Assembly: GCF_020829665.1 (NCBI RefSeq)
Contig: NZ_JAIVFT010000023.1
Span: 1 to 64,000, forward strand
DNA: 64,000 nt
Direction of reading: 5' to 3'
Source of the DNA: Nostoc sp. CHAB 5824
GTDB taxonomy: Bacteria > Cyanobacteriota > Cyanobacteriia > Cyanobacteriales > Nostocaceae
Shown here: in pieces, positions 51,546-61,470 of the stretch
Numbering within the stretch: the first letter of the stretch is position 1
Layout: every line of letters starts with the position of its first letter
Position numbers and translations under genes: made by a program
Notes under the pieces: model-generated
Told to the model about the DNA's origin: nothing
Database searches by the model: none
Seen by the model: only the letters and a program-made list of their open reading frames with translations

Positions 51546-52256
51546 ATGACTAATAGTTCTTCTGAATCTAAAAATAAACCCTTGTCTCCCGAAGCCGAAT
51601 TTTCTAGTAAGGTGACTTTTCGGGATTACTTGATTGCTAGTGAACAAAAATCGAATAAGTCTTTACCTTTTTGGCGGTTACTAGCTCCCCTGGCGCTACA
51701 AACAGGGCTAATTATGGCAGTACCAGCCCAAGCGCTTTATACAGATGTGACAGGTAAGACTGTGATTTTGCAAACCGTACCTGTAGACCCTAACAATGTG
51801 CTGCAAGGTAACACCCTAGCGTTAGATTACAACATATCCCGTACCGCAAATTTGAGCAGATTACCTGGTTGGCAAACATTAGTCAGCAAAGGTCGTGGAA
51901 GTGGCAGAAGATTGCCTGAAGGAACCAACGTCTACGTGATTTTGCAAGAGCAATTATCCTCTGGTCGCGGTGTTCCTAGAGCTTGGAGACCGTTACGAGT
52001 AAGTAGCGATCGCCCCACAACTCTAAGGGCTAATCAGGTAGCCTTAAAAGGTATTTATGAAGATGGCTCTGTTAATTACGGTTTAGAAACGTATTACATC
52101 CCAGAAAACCAACGGCGGCAGATTAGGAATGACTTACAAGCCCAACGCGCTCGCAGAGGACAGCTACCACCCATTGTGGTAAAAGCGAAAGTTGATCCAC
52201 AGGGTAAAGCAGTGCCAGTTAGTATGTGGGTGCGCGATCGCAACTATCGCTTTTAA
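51546..52256 (+). CDS. GDYXXLXY-family protein
   Basis: About 236 residues from the ATG at 51546. A hydrophobic segment near residue 45 (LLAPLALQTGLIMAVPAQAL) is followed by TVPVDPNNVLQGNTLALDYN, where GNTLALDY corresponds to the family signature G-D-Y-x-x-L-x-Y with two substitutions. The C-terminal part (LETYYIPENQRRQIRND, then VVKAKVDPQGKAVPVSMWVR) matches the family. It presumably works with the upstream DUF2157 membrane protein. A terminator hairpin follows. Confidence 0.82.
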   Translation: MTNSSSESKNKPLSPEAEFSSKVTFRDYLIASEQKSNKSLPFWRLLAPLALQTGLIMAVPAQALYTDVTGKTVILQTVPVDPNNVLQGNTLALDYNISRTANLSRLPGWQTLVSKGRGSGRRLPEGTNVYVILQEQLSSGRGVPRAWRPLRVSSDRPTTLRANQVALKGIYEDGSVNYGLETYYIPENQRRQIRNDLQAQRARRGQLPPIVVKAKVDPQGKAVPVSMWVRDRNYRF

Positions 52257-52300
52257 GCTGGTAGGCAAAGCGTGTAAATATGCAAGCTTTGTCTCTAAAG

Positions 52301-52334
52301 TTCTGAGCGCTGACTTCCGGCGCTCAGAATTTTC
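52301..52334 (+). terminator. Rho-independent terminator
   Basis: The stem TTCTGAGCG / CGCTCAGAA with a short loop, followed by TTTTC, lies 45 bp after the GDYXXLXY gene. Confidence 0.8.
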
Positions 52335-52941
52335 TGTTTGTCATTTGTATTTACAAATGACAAGTAAAGAAGTTGATTTTTATATTTGAAGCTGAGTTAA
52401 CACTCTTAGTATTGAGTTAACTCTAAGTTACGGTTGCACTTCAAGAACTGTCAACTTGTTATGTACAATCACCTGAGCCGAGGGTTACAAAGCATCCAGA
52501 ATTTGATAACCCGCAAATTGGGTTATTACGCGAATGGTGAGATGAAAATATAAAGGATAGATAAAAAACAGTACTCTTATATACATTTTTCAGCAAAAAA
52601 CATGAAGATTATGCAAAGATTGGTATAAAATTATATAAATCTAAGTAAATTTCCGCTATGTAAGTACTATCAGTTTCTAAGCTGCTTACTCTTTTCAAGT
52701 GTCGAATAACACATTATTTTTTGTCATTAGCATCCACAGAGGTCGTTGGGATCGCGACAAAGAATTTGTTAATCAATACTTGTCAAGTCTGAAACTTTCT
52801 AGTTCTGACTCTATGAAGTTCCGATCGAAGAAAGCCCGGTCTTAGAGTTCTCTGTGAATTCTGGCTTAAAGAATTCTTATTCAAAGAGCAAAACTGTCAG
52901 GGGTTAAAACTCTATCACACTCAATTGAGGAAAGTTATATT
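52335..52941. other. Intergenic region upstream of the RTX-like gene
   Basis: About 600 bp with no gene seen. GAGTTAACACTCTTAG and GAGTTAACTCTAAG near 52393-52426 are direct repeats, the second with a GAGTTAACTC palindrome. ATTGAGGAAAG supplies the ribosome-binding site of the next gene. Confidence 0.4.
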
Positions 52942-54288
52942 ATGTCCAGACTAATTGTTTCTTTGCCCCCATTCTTAGGCACTTCTGGTTCCGATCTAGT
53001 GGTGGGTCAAGAGGATAATGCATTCCCAGCAATTGGAATTGAGGTTCTAAAAAACGGAGTCATCGATACTAGAGGAGGTAACGACACTATCAAGGGTAGT
53101 GCCACTGGTGGCGACGCAGATTTCTCGGACGCAGGCACTGGCACAGGCATTGCTAACAGTGGCATCATCAATGCAGGGAAAGGAGATGATACTATCTCTG
53201 GCACAGGCACTGGCGGTTTCGACAATCTCGGCTCTGCACCTGGTATAGGTATCTCTAACACTCAAGGCGGCTACATTAATGGAGGAGACGGAAAAGATTT
53301 GATCTCCGGGACCGGAAACAGAGGCGGCGATTTTGTAAGAGGCTTTGCTAAAGGCATCAATAATACTCAGGATAGCCGCATTGATGGAGCAAAAGGGGAC
53401 GACTCTATCTTTGGAACTGGAAATGGACAATCTGGAGTTGCTGGTATAGGAATCTTCAACACTGGTGGCAGCGATATTAATGGAGGAGAAGGGAAGGATT
53501 CCATCAAGGGAACTGGAACTGGTAGTTTTTTTGGAGGAGATGGTACAGGGATCTTCAACAGTGATGGTAGCGTTATTAGTGGAGGTCTTGGAAACGATTC
53601 TATTACTGGTATCGGCAAGGGCGGTAACGCGTTAGCATCGCCCGATAGGCTTAATACCCCTTCAGGTAACGGTATAGGCATCTCTAACAGTAAGGGTAGC
53701 ACGATCAGTGGAGGGCAGGGAAACGACTTAATCTCTGGCACAGGCACCGGCGGTGGAGGGGACAATGGCCCTTTTGGGAATTATGAACCTGGTGTAGGTA
53801 CAGGCATTGTTAACAGTGGCAGCATCAGTTTAGGCGATGGCAACGATACCCTTGTCGGTACTGGCATTAGTAAAGGCATAGGTATTGTTAATACTAATGG
53901 CATCATCTGTGGAGGGGCAGGAGATGATAGCCTTACTGGGTATGGTGCCAAAATTGGCATCCAAGGTGGCACAATTGATGGCGGAAACGGTAACGATTAC
54001 TTCAAAGCCCGTCGAATTGATGATAGCAGTAATGCCGTTTCAGACCAAGGGGGCGCTATTGCCGATGTCGTGATTAAGGGTGGATCTGGAGCCGACACAT
54101 TTGATGTTGGTTACGGTAATGCCACAATCAATGGTGGTTCGGGATGGGACAAACTAATTCTGCCTGATGTCAAAAGTGATTACACCATTCTAGGCAGCTC
54201 CAACAATTACACTATTAAACGTGATGATTTCACCCTTAATGTCTTGAATATTGAGAATATCGTCTTCTTTGGCGCTGCTCCCCAGTAA
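52942..54288 (+). CDS. RTX-like calcium-binding repeat protein
   Basis: A 448-residue acidic Gly/Asp/Asn-rich protein made of about nine imperfect repeats of 35-45 residues. Each has GxGIxNSxGSxIxGGxGxD followed by SIxGTGxGG, a variant of the GGxGxDxxx calcium-binding nonapeptide. There is no N-terminal signal peptide. Proteins of this kind leave the cell by type I secretion through a TolC channel, using a C-terminal signal, here probably the last 60 residues (NYTIKRDDFTLNVLNIENIV). HgdD could be the channel, by inference. No ABC exporter gene is adjacent. Confidence 0.8.
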   Translation: MSRLIVSLPPFLGTSGSDLVVGQEDNAFPAIGIEVLKNGVIDTRGGNDTIKGSATGGDADFSDAGTGTGIANSGIINAGKGDDTISGTGTGGFDNLGSAPGIGISNTQGGYINGGDGKDLISGTGNRGGDFVRGFAKGINNTQDSRIDGAKGDDSIFGTGNGQSGVAGIGIFNTGGSDINGGEGKDSIKGTGTGSFFGGDGTGIFNSDGSVISGGLGNDSITGIGKGGNALASPDRLNTPSGNGIGISNSKGSTISGGQGNDLISGTGTGGGGDNGPFGNYEPGVGTGIVNSGSISLGDGNDTLVGTGISKGIGIVNTNGIICGGAGDDSLTGYGAKIGIQGGTIDGGNGNDYFKARRIDDSSNAVSDQGGAIADVVIKGGSGADTFDVGYGNATINGGSGWDKLILPDVKSDYTILGSSNNYTIKRDDFTLNVLNIENIVFFGAAPQ

Positions 54289-54493
54289 ACTGTGTTTGGG
54301 ATTCCTCATCAGTAGACTATGCTTTGGGTTCCTGATGGGATGAGGGAGAGGCGTATACCCTTTCCTTTCTTTTTTAATTGGCGATCGCTTCAATTCTTAG
54401 ATGCAAAGCCTAACCTGTTCAGATCGTTTTAAGCTACTATCTAGCAAGAATAGAGACAAATCTTGTAGATGGCAAGACTGGATAGTTGAACCC

Positions 54494-55870
54494 ATGAAAA
54501 TCCAAAAAAAACAATTACAAAACCAAGATATTCTGACTCAAAATCAACTCCCTTTACCTCCCGGAAGCTTAGGCTTACCTTTGATTGGGGAGACAATTAG
54601 CTTTTTGCGTGACCCTAATTTTGCTACCAAACGACAACAGAAGTACGGCAACATTTTTAAAACTAATCTATTTGGCTCGCCAACTATTATGATATTGGGA
54701 GCAGAAGCTAATCGTTATTTATTTAGCCAAGAAAGCCAGAATTTTGTAATTAAATGGCCAGAAAGCGTTGCAACATTACTCGGCTCTGCTTCTTTATCAA
54801 TGCAAACAGGAAGCATCCATCAAAAAAGGCGCAAAATATTATCACAAGCATTTCAACCGAGAGCTTTAGCAAGTTATCTACCAGCAATGGAAGAAATTAG
54901 CGATCGCTACTTCAAAAAATGGGAAAAATTGAATCAATTTACTTGGTATCCTGAGCTAAGACAATATACTTTTGATATAGCTTGTAAATTATTAGTAGGA
55001 ACAGACGTTACCAATGATACTCATTTTATTGAAGTATTTGAAGAATGGTGTGCCGGATTATTTACTCTCCCTATTCAGTTACCTTGGACGAAATTTGGTA
55101 AAGCATTAAAATGCCGAGAAAAGTTATTAGCAAAAATCGAAGAGATTATTTTACAGCGTCAGAAACAAGGAAATAATCATCAAGATGCTTTAGGTTTATT
55201 GCTAGATTCCAAAGATGAAGATGGTAATAGTTTAAGTATAGAAGAATTAAAAGACCAAATTCTGACTTTACTATTTGCTGGGCATGAAACCTTAACTTCT
55301 GCACTATCTTCTCTATGTTTGCTGTTAGCGCAAAATCCAGAAATTTTAGCAGCCGCTAAAAGAGAACAACAACAAATAAGTTGTGCAGGTGGGCTAAAAT
55401 CTGAACATCTCAAACAAATGACTTACCTAGACCAAATACTCAAGGAAGTTTTGCGAATTATTCCTCCAGTTGGTGGCGGTTTTCGTTCAGTTATCCAAAC
55501 TTGTGAGTTTAATGGGTATCATATTCCCCAAGGTTGGTCTTTATTGTATCAGATAGGTAAAACCCATCAAGATCAGAGTATATATAAAAATCCCAAAAAT
55601 TTTGAACCGCAAAGGTTTGGTATAGATAGGGCTGAGGATCAATCTAAACCTTTTGGTTACGTTCCTTTTGGGGGTGGGATCAGAGAATGTTTAGGTAAGG
55701 AATTTGCTAAATTAGAGATGAAAATATTTGCTGCTTTGCTATTGCGTGGTTATGAATGGGAACTTGTACCAGGGCAAGATTTGGATTTAGTAATGATACC
55801 CACACCCCGACCCCGTGATGCTTTAAAGGTAGTTTTCCATTCCATACAGGGGGTAAAAGACTCAGGTTAA
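54494..55870 (+). CDS. Cytochrome P450, CYP120-like
   Basis: A 458-residue P450 from the ATG at 54494 (MKIQKKQL); the open frame to 54401 looks non-coding. After the proline-rich PLPPGSLGLPLIGETISFLR it has the oxygen-binding I-helix LLFAGHETLTSALSS, the ExxR motif KEVLR and the haem loop PFGGGIRECLGKEFA with the thiolate cysteine. The overall pattern is that of CYP120/CYP26-like enzymes; CYP120A1 of Synechocystis hydroxylates retinoic acid. There is no membrane anchor. Redox partners are not encoded nearby. Confidence 0.88.
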   Translation: MKIQKKQLQNQDILTQNQLPLPPGSLGLPLIGETISFLRDPNFATKRQQKYGNIFKTNLFGSPTIMILGAEANRYLFSQESQNFVIKWPESVATLLGSASLSMQTGSIHQKRRKILSQAFQPRALASYLPAMEEISDRYFKKWEKLNQFTWYPELRQYTFDIACKLLVGTDVTNDTHFIEVFEEWCAGLFTLPIQLPWTKFGKALKCREKLLAKIEEIILQRQKQGNNHQDALGLLLDSKDEDGNSLSIEELKDQILTLLFAGHETLTSALSSLCLLLAQNPEILAAAKREQQQISCAGGLKSEHLKQMTYLDQILKEVLRIIPPVGGGFRSVIQTCEFNGYHIPQGWSLLYQIGKTHQDQSIYKNPKNFEPQRFGIDRAEDQSKPFGYVPFGGGIRECLGKEFAKLEMKIFAALLLRGYEWELVPGQDLDLVMIPTPRPRDALKVVFHSIQGVKDSG

Positions 55871-55924
55871 AAAAGACCCTATTTTCTAAACCTATCGAGC
55901 CAGAAGATTTGCTTTGGGTAATCA

Positions 55925-56010
55925 CTTCGCAAAGCGCTGCGTAAGCGTACCACTTCGTGGAAGCAAGCTACGCGTAGCGTCTCGTAGAGAAGCTCGTCGT
56001 AGACATCGCT
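55925..56010. repeat. GC-rich interspersed repeat
   Basis: Contains GTGGAAGCAAGCTACGCGTA and GCGTCTCGTAGAGAAGCTCG, the same family as at 5102 and 29255. It lies between the P450 and hybrid kinase genes. Confidence 0.6.
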
Positions 56011-56097
56011 GGACTGGTCAAGCACCCTTGAAGCGGATAATATATATCATTCCCGTTGTCCTTCCAGCCTTCTACTCGCCCCCTCAGCTCAAAGTCC

Positions 56098-59000
56098 ATG
56101 ACTGAAACTCCCCCTAAACCCATTGCAACAACCACTCCTTTACCTGCAAATGAGATAGAACGCTTAGAGGCACTGCGGCAATACAATATTCTCGACACCC
56201 CAGCAGAACCTGCCTTTGATCGCATCACCTCCTTGGCAGCACGCTTATTTAATATGCCGATCGCGCTGGTTTCTCTAGTCGATGAATCGAGAGGCTGGTT
56301 TAAATCTGCCTATGGTTTTGATCTGCGGGAAGTACAGAGAGATGCAACTATTTGTAGCTTGGCGTTATTATCCGATGAAGTTTTAGTTATTCCCGACACC
56401 AGGCAAGACAATCGCCTTGTCTGTAATCCATTTGTACAAAATGAACCAGGTCTGCGGTTCTATGCAGGTGCCCCTTTGCTGACCCAAGATGGCTTTAACT
56501 TAGGCACTCTTTGTTTGTTAGATACACAACCCCACGATCCCTTAACCGATGAGCAAAAAGACATCCTGGCGAATCTTGCCGCAATGGTGATGGATGAACT
56601 AGAACTACGACTGGCAGCCCGTAAAATTGCTCAAATCGATGCAGCCTTAGTAGAAGTGACTCAGGGTGTTTCTGTTGTAACGGGTGAAGCATTTTTCTTG
56701 GCTTTGGTGCAACATTTGAGCAAAGTGCTGGGGATTGATTACATTTATATTGGTTTAGTGAGCGGAGATAACCAGGAAGGAATCCAGACGATCGCCGCCT
56801 GCGCTAAGGGGCAAATTATCGACAACTTTACATATCTGCTGCGTGATACCCCCTGTCAGGAAGTACTCCAGAAACGAAAATTGTGCTGCTATCCCCATCG
56901 AGTCCAAACCTTGTTTCCCAACGCGCCTCTTTTAGAACCTTTAAAGGTGGAAAGCTATGTAGCAGTTCCATTTTTTGACACAACGGGCGTACCCCTTGGG
57001 CTACTGGGCGTGATGGATGGCAAGGCTTTGACAAATGTTCAGCTTGCAGAATCACTATTGACTATCTTTGCCCTACGCATCGCCACCGAACTGGAGCGAC
57101 AGCAAACAGAAGCAGCACGGCAACAAGACCAGTATGAGTTGGAGCGTTTAGTTGAACAACGAACGGCCGAATTATCTCAAGCCAACGAATTACTCCAATT
57201 GGAAATTGCGGAGCGCCAGCTTGCCGAAGCAGCTCTGGAAAAAGAACAGGAGTTACTCAGAGTGCTACTTGATAATGTGCAGGCAGGAATAGTTGCGTGT
57301 AATGCCGAGGGGGTTTTAACCCTATTTAATCGAGCCGCACGAGAATTTCATGGCTTGCCGGAGCAACCACTGCCACCCGATCGCTGGGCAGAGTACTATG
57401 ACCTGTATTTGCCTGATGGCAAAAAGCGGATGCCCAAAAACGAGATCCCGCTATTTCAAGCGTTACAGGGACAGACGGTTGAGAATGTTGAAATGGTGAT
57501 TGCGCCCAAGCAGAGAAGGGCAAAGACCCTGCTTGCCAGTGGACAGGCGATCGCCGATAGCCAGGGCAAAAAACAGGGGGCAGTCGTCGTGATGCATGAC
57601 ATTACCGAACGCAAACTTGCCGAAGCCGAATTACTGATTTCCGATGTTGCCTTGCAGCAAATGCCCGATGCCATTTTGTTAACAGATTTGGAGGGCAAGA
57701 TTCAACGCTGGCTGGGCAATGCGGAGCAAATTTTTGGCTATACTGCCGCAGAGGCGATCGGCAGACCCGTTAACTTTCTTCATCACCCGGATATTAAACC
57801 GACGATGACGGCTGGAATTATTCAGTCTATTCAGACAACAGGAGAGTTTTGTGGTGAAATTCCTTGTCTGCGAAAAGATGGCTTGCCAGTGCCGATTGAG
57901 ACAACAGCCAAACCCGTGTACGACAAAGCCGGGAATCCCGTCTTTTTGATTAGTATCAACAGAGACATTGCCGACCGCAAACAGGCAGAAGTGGAACGCG
58001 CCCAATTGATGCGGCAGCAAATTCAAGAGCAAGCTGCACGTTTAGAAGCAGAAACTGACCAACGGCGCTCGGCATTTCTGGCAGAAGTCAGCACAGCCCT
58101 GGCAGCCTCCCTTGACTATGAAGAAACCTTGAACAGCGTTGCTAATTTAGTAGTGCCGTTCTTTGCAGATTGGTGCGCGATCGATCTGCTGCAAGAAAAT
58201 CAATTCATTCATCGGGTTGCTGTTGCTCACCGCGATGCAAAGAAAGTGGAATTTGGCTGGAAAATTCATCAGCAATATCCCAGACAAATCGACGCAATGG
58301 AGGGAGTGCCCAAGGTGCTGCGAACTGGGAAAACCGAAATGGCCGCTGAAATTCCAGATGTGGCATTGGTGACGGTGGCTCAAGACGCTGAACATCTGCG
58401 AATCTTGCGGGAACTGGGTTTAAAGTCTGGCATTATCTCGCCGTTGATTGCCCGTGGACAAATTTTAGGGGCAATTTCCTTTGTTACGGCTGAATCTGAT
58501 CGCCGTTATGATGAAGCAGACATGGCGTTGGCAGAAGACATTGCCCATCGAGCCGCGATCGCCATTGATAATGCCCGCCTCTACCGAGAAGCACAGCAAT
58601 CTGCCGAGCGCATTACCCAGCTTCAGTCTGTAACGGCTGCTTTTTCCGAATCTTTAACTCCCCTCCAGGTCGCAGATGTAATTGTAGATCAAGGGATTGC
58701 CGCTCTGAGTGCTAACTTTGCCCTTGTTGCCTTAGTAGATGAGACTGGCACTGAACTCGAAGTCATTCGAGTCGTGGGCTGTGAACCCGACCAAATGAAC
58801 GGTTGGCAGCGATTTTCCCTTAACGATCCTGTGCCTTTGGCAGAAGCCGTGCGAACCGGACAGCCCATTTGGGCAGAACCATCACAAACACGAGCAATCC
58901 GCTATCCGCACCTAACTGAACAGTATGAGCGGCATCAATTTGATGCCTGGATTTCCATTCCCCTGATGATTGAAGGTCGAGCAGTTGGAGGCATGTCCTT

Positions 59001-60276
59001 TGGTTTCATCCAGGCGCAACAATTGGAGGGGGAGCAAGAAGTCTTTATCTTATCGCTGGCACAACAATGTGCCCAGGCGATCGCCCGTACCCGCCTGTAT
59101 GAAGCAGAAAAAACCGCAAGAAGTGCAGCAGAAGCTGCCAACCGAGTCAAAGATGAATTCTTGGCGGTCTTGTCCCATGAGTTGCGAACGCCACTCAATC
59201 CGATTTTGGGTTGGTCTCAATTGCTTCGTGGTGGAAAATTAAATGCCGCAAAAACAGATTATGCCTTAGAAACAATTGAGCGCAACGCTAAACTGCAAAC
59301 CCAACTGATTGAGGATCTTTTAGATGTCTCGCGCATTTTGCAAGGTAAGCTCAACCTCAACAAAGTTCCGGTTAACCTGGCATTGACAATTCAATCGGCA
59401 CTTGAAACCGTGCAGTTAGCAGCAGAAGCCAAATCGATTCAAATTCAAACTATGCTTGATCCAACAGTTGGGCAAGTGTTAGGAGATTGTACCCATCTTC
59501 AGCAAGTTATATGGAATCTACTTTCTAATGCGGTCAAATTCACTCCAGAAGCTGGACAAGTCAATATTGCTTTAGAGCGTGTTGGTTCGCAAGCTCAAAT
59601 CCAAGTCAGCGACACAGGCATTGGCATTCATCCAAATTTTTTACCCCATGTGTTTGAATATTTCCGTCAAGCAGACAGCACAACTACGCGCAAGTTTGGC
59701 GGATTAGGGTTAGGGTTGGCAATTGTTCGTCATTTGGTTGAACTACATGGAGGAACCGTGCAAGTAGATAGTCCAGGAGAAGGGCAGGGTGCTACATTTA
59801 CGGTCAAATTGCCATTGATGAAGGCAGATCAAACAAAACAGAAAAATCAAAGCATTCCCTCGCCACCAGCTCTTGACACCACTCCCCTTGCAGATACGCG
59901 GATTTTGCTTGTCGATGACGATGCAGATACACGGGATTTGATTGCGTTCATCTTAGAGCAAAGCGGTGCGATCGTCACTTCTGTCTCCAGGGCAACTGAA
60001 GCACTGCAAGTCTTTAGGCAGACAAAATTTGATTTATTGATCAGTGACATTGGAATGCCTGACATGGATGGCTATATGCTGATGCAACAAATCCGAACAA
60101 TGCCAACAGAGCTTGGTGGAAAAGTCAGGGCAATTGCCCTTTCGGCTTATGCTGGAGAAATTAATCAGCACAAAGCACTTGCGGCTGGGTTTCAACAGCA
60201 CATATCTAAACCTGTAGACCCAGAGAAATTGGTAAAAGCAATTATGACCTGGCTGACCCCAAGCCATGCGTCATAA
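56098..60276 (+). CDS. Multi-sensor hybrid histidine kinase (GAF/PAS)
   Basis: A 1392-residue soluble kinase from the ATG at 56098 (MTETPPKPIAT). In order: GAF 1 (about 20-165, starting NEIERLEALRQYNILDTPAE), GAF 2 (about 185-335), a coiled coil (about 335-385), PAS 1 (about 390-505), PAS 2 (about 510-625), GAF 3 (about 650-800), GAF 4 (about 815-975), HisKA with the phospho-acceptor in VLSHELRTPLNP, HATPase (SNAVKFTPEAG, then GLGLGLAIVRHLVELHGG) and a C-terminal receiver with VDDDADTRD and the phospho-aspartate in LLISDIGMPDMDG. The GAF domains show no obvious bilin-binding cysteine motif. The signal is unknown. A MITE starts 3 bp after the stop. Confidence 0.92.
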   Translation: MTETPPKPIATTTPLPANEIERLEALRQYNILDTPAEPAFDRITSLAARLFNMPIALVSLVDESRGWFKSAYGFDLREVQRDATICSLALLSDEVLVIPDTRQDNRLVCNPFVQNEPGLRFYAGAPLLTQDGFNLGTLCLLDTQPHDPLTDEQKDILANLAAMVMDELELRLAARKIAQIDAALVEVTQGVSVVTGEAFFLALVQHLSKVLGIDYIYIGLVSGDNQEGIQTIAACAKGQIIDNFTYLLRDTPCQEVLQKRKLCCYPHRVQTLFPNAPLLEPLKVESYVAVPFFDTTGVPLGLLGVMDGKALTNVQLAESLLTIFALRIATELERQQTEAARQQDQYELERLVEQRTAELSQANELLQLEIAERQLAEAALEKEQELLRVLLDNVQAGIVACNAEGVLTLFNRAAREFHGLPEQPLPPDRWAEYYDLYLPDGKKRMPKNEIPLFQALQGQTVENVEMVIAPKQRRAKTLLASGQAIADSQGKKQGAVVVMHDITERKLAEAELLISDVALQQMPDAILLTDLEGKIQRWLGNAEQIFGYTAAEAIGRPVNFLHHPDIKPTMTAGIIQSIQTTGEFCGEIPCLRKDGLPVPIETTAKPVYDKAGNPVFLISINRDIADRKQAEVERAQLMRQQIQEQAARLEAETDQRRSAFLAEVSTALAASLDYEETLNSVANLVVPFFADWCAIDLLQENQFIHRVAVAHRDAKKVEFGWKIHQQYPRQIDAMEGVPKVLRTGKTEMAAEIPDVALVTVAQDAEHLRILRELGLKSGIISPLIARGQILGAISFVTAESDRRYDEADMALAEDIAHRAAIAIDNARLYREAQQSAERITQLQSVTAAFSESLTPLQVADVIVDQGIAALSANFALVALVDETGTELEVIRVVGCEPDQMNGWQRFSLNDPVPLAEAVRTGQPIWAEPSQTRAIRYPHLTEQYERHQFDAWISIPLMIEGRAVGGMSFGFIQAQQLEGEQEVFILSLAQQCAQAIARTRLYEAEKTARSAAEAANRVKDEFLAVLSHELRTPLNPILGWSQLLRGGKLNAAKTDYALETIERNAKLQTQLIEDLLDVSRILQGKLNLNKVPVNLALTIQSALETVQLAAEAKSIQIQTMLDPTVGQVLGDCTHLQQVIWNLLSNAVKFTPEAGQVNIALERVGSQAQIQVSDTGIGIHPNFLPHVFEYFRQADSTTTRKFGGLGLGLAIVRHLVELHGGTVQVDSPGEGQGATFTVKLPLMKADQTKQKNQSIPSPPALDTTPLADTRILLVDDDADTRDLIAFILEQSGAIVTSVSRATEALQVFRQTKFDLLISDIGMPDMDGYMLMQQIRTMPTELGGKVRAIALSAYAGEINQHKALAAGFQQHISKPVDPEKLVKAIMTWLTPSHAS

Positions 60277-60279
60277 TAG

Positions 60280-60413
60280 TAAGCTATTACGCTTTTAAAT
60301 TACACAGTCACTCATAAGGTTCGTTGACCGCTGACGGTTAACTGTCAACTGTCAACTGTCAACAGTCAACAGCCAACACGAAAAGATGTGCAAGTTAAAT
60401 GCGCGACAGCTTA
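60280..60413 (-). mobile_element. MITE copy (134 bp), longest
   Basis: It begins TAAGCTATTACGCTTTTAAA and ends ATGCGCGACAGCTTA. It carries four TTGAC[AT]G heptamers, the most of any copy, and lies 3 bp after the hybrid kinase stop codon. Confidence 0.88.
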
Positions 60414-60439
60414 GTATGCCAACCCAAAAATGCGTTTGT

Positions 60440-60545
60440 GAGGGCTGGGGAAAGGGGAAAGGGAAAAGGGTAAGGGATTTAAAACCTTTCCCCCTGCCCC
60501 TTATCCCCACTTCGTGGGACCCCACCTTACCCTTTAGCCCGCTTT
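60440..60545. repeat. G-rich/C-rich short repeats
   Basis: GGGGAAAGGGGAAAGGGAAA (plus strand) faces CTTTCCCCCTGCCCCTTATC, so the region can fold back. This is the usual heptamer-type intergenic DNA. TCGTCACGAAAGCGA nearby is a small palindrome. Confidence 0.55.
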
Positions 60546-60659
60546 CGTCACGAAAGCGAACTAGTAGCTCACTAAGATGCTGCTGTGACTGGATTTTGAA
60601 ATTACATCCGGATTACACAGGTGCAAAGTAGTTTATGTATAAAAAAGAGATTACTTTGC

Positions 60660-61115
60660 ATGATTAATCAAATTGTCACTTTAGAATCTTGTTGGCATAG
60701 TTCTGTTCCGTGGGGAAAAACCATGCCGCCATTAGCAGTTCAAATTCTTGAAAAAGTCTTGTTATCAAGCTCTGATATATCAGGCTACTGTTGTGGTATC
60801 CAATGGGAGAGACAGGAATGGATTTATGCCATTGTCTGCTGTCGTGAAATACTCTACTTGCCTCAAAGAGAATTTTCTGGAACAAAGTTAGTGGAAAAAG
60901 CCACAGTTGCTACGCCAGTTTTTCAATTGGGAGATGTGGTGGAAGTTGATTTTAGTGAAGAACCAGCACGTCGTATTATTCAGGGGATTTTTAGCTTGAA
61001 AAACAATTGGCTTTATGCAGTAGAATGGCGTTCCCCAAATTTGTCAGAAATGGCATCGGCTCAAAGTAGAATTATCTGGCTTGCGGATGTGGATTTAGTA
61101 AAAGTGAATGTATGA
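60660..61115 (+). CDS. DUF1392-family hypothetical protein
   Basis: A 151-residue protein from the ATG at 60660. It starts MINQIVTLESCWHSSVPWGK, followed by MPPLAVQILEKVLLSSSDIS GYCCGIQW. This fits a Nostoc-restricted family (DUF1392) as I remember it, often present on plasmids and mobile regions. The C-terminal part FQLGDVVEVDFSEEPARRII QGIF resembles a small SH3-like barrel. The function is unknown. The open frame extends to 60621 without coding character. Confidence 0.7.
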   Translation: MINQIVTLESCWHSSVPWGKTMPPLAVQILEKVLLSSSDISGYCCGIQWERQEWIYAIVCCREILYLPQREFSGTKLVEKATVATPVFQLGDVVEVDFSEEPARRIIQGIFSLKNNWLYAVEWRSPNLSEMASAQSRIIWLADVDLVKVNV

Positions 61116-61319
61116 CTGTATGACTCTAGGTTTTTGGAGTTGTACCAAAAAAGTTAGTTTGCTTATCCGAGTGTGCGCTTAATTGTTTGAGTTGATTTCC
61201 TATTGTTGGGATTGAATGCTTAATAGTAAGTCAACCAAATCCCAAATCCCATATTGCTTTCCTCTAATCTAAAAGACAGCGAGTCGGGGGATGTGAAGGG
61301 AATGGCTGCTGTGATGAGA

Positions 61320-61470
61320 GTGGATGAGCATAGGCGATCGCTTTCTTGTATTTCGAGAAGGTATTCCCGTTATATCCAAGGATTTGATTGGCAATACCCA
61401 ATTGTTAATATCGGCCCAAGAAAAAGTATCCTTATTTACCGACAATATAGGGGAGAAAAACCCGTCGTAC
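61320..61470 (+). pseudogene. Unidentified coding-like remnant
   Basis: The plus-strand frame reads GDRFLVFREGIPVISKDLIG, then NTQLLISAQEKVSLFTDNIG EK, which looks like the C-terminal part of a real protein. No start is present and it runs into the tail of the convergent hydrolase gene. I do not recognise the family. Confidence 0.3.

Noticed and set aside
53007..53972. Several long minus-strand frames opposite the RTX-like gene
   Set aside because: They are mirror frames caused by the Gly/Asp-rich repeats; their Pro/Ser-rich translations are typical shadows.
54401..54493. Upstream start for the P450 at 54401
   Set aside because: The extra 31 residues precede the usual Pro-rich P450 start and look non-coding; ATG 54494 fits the family.
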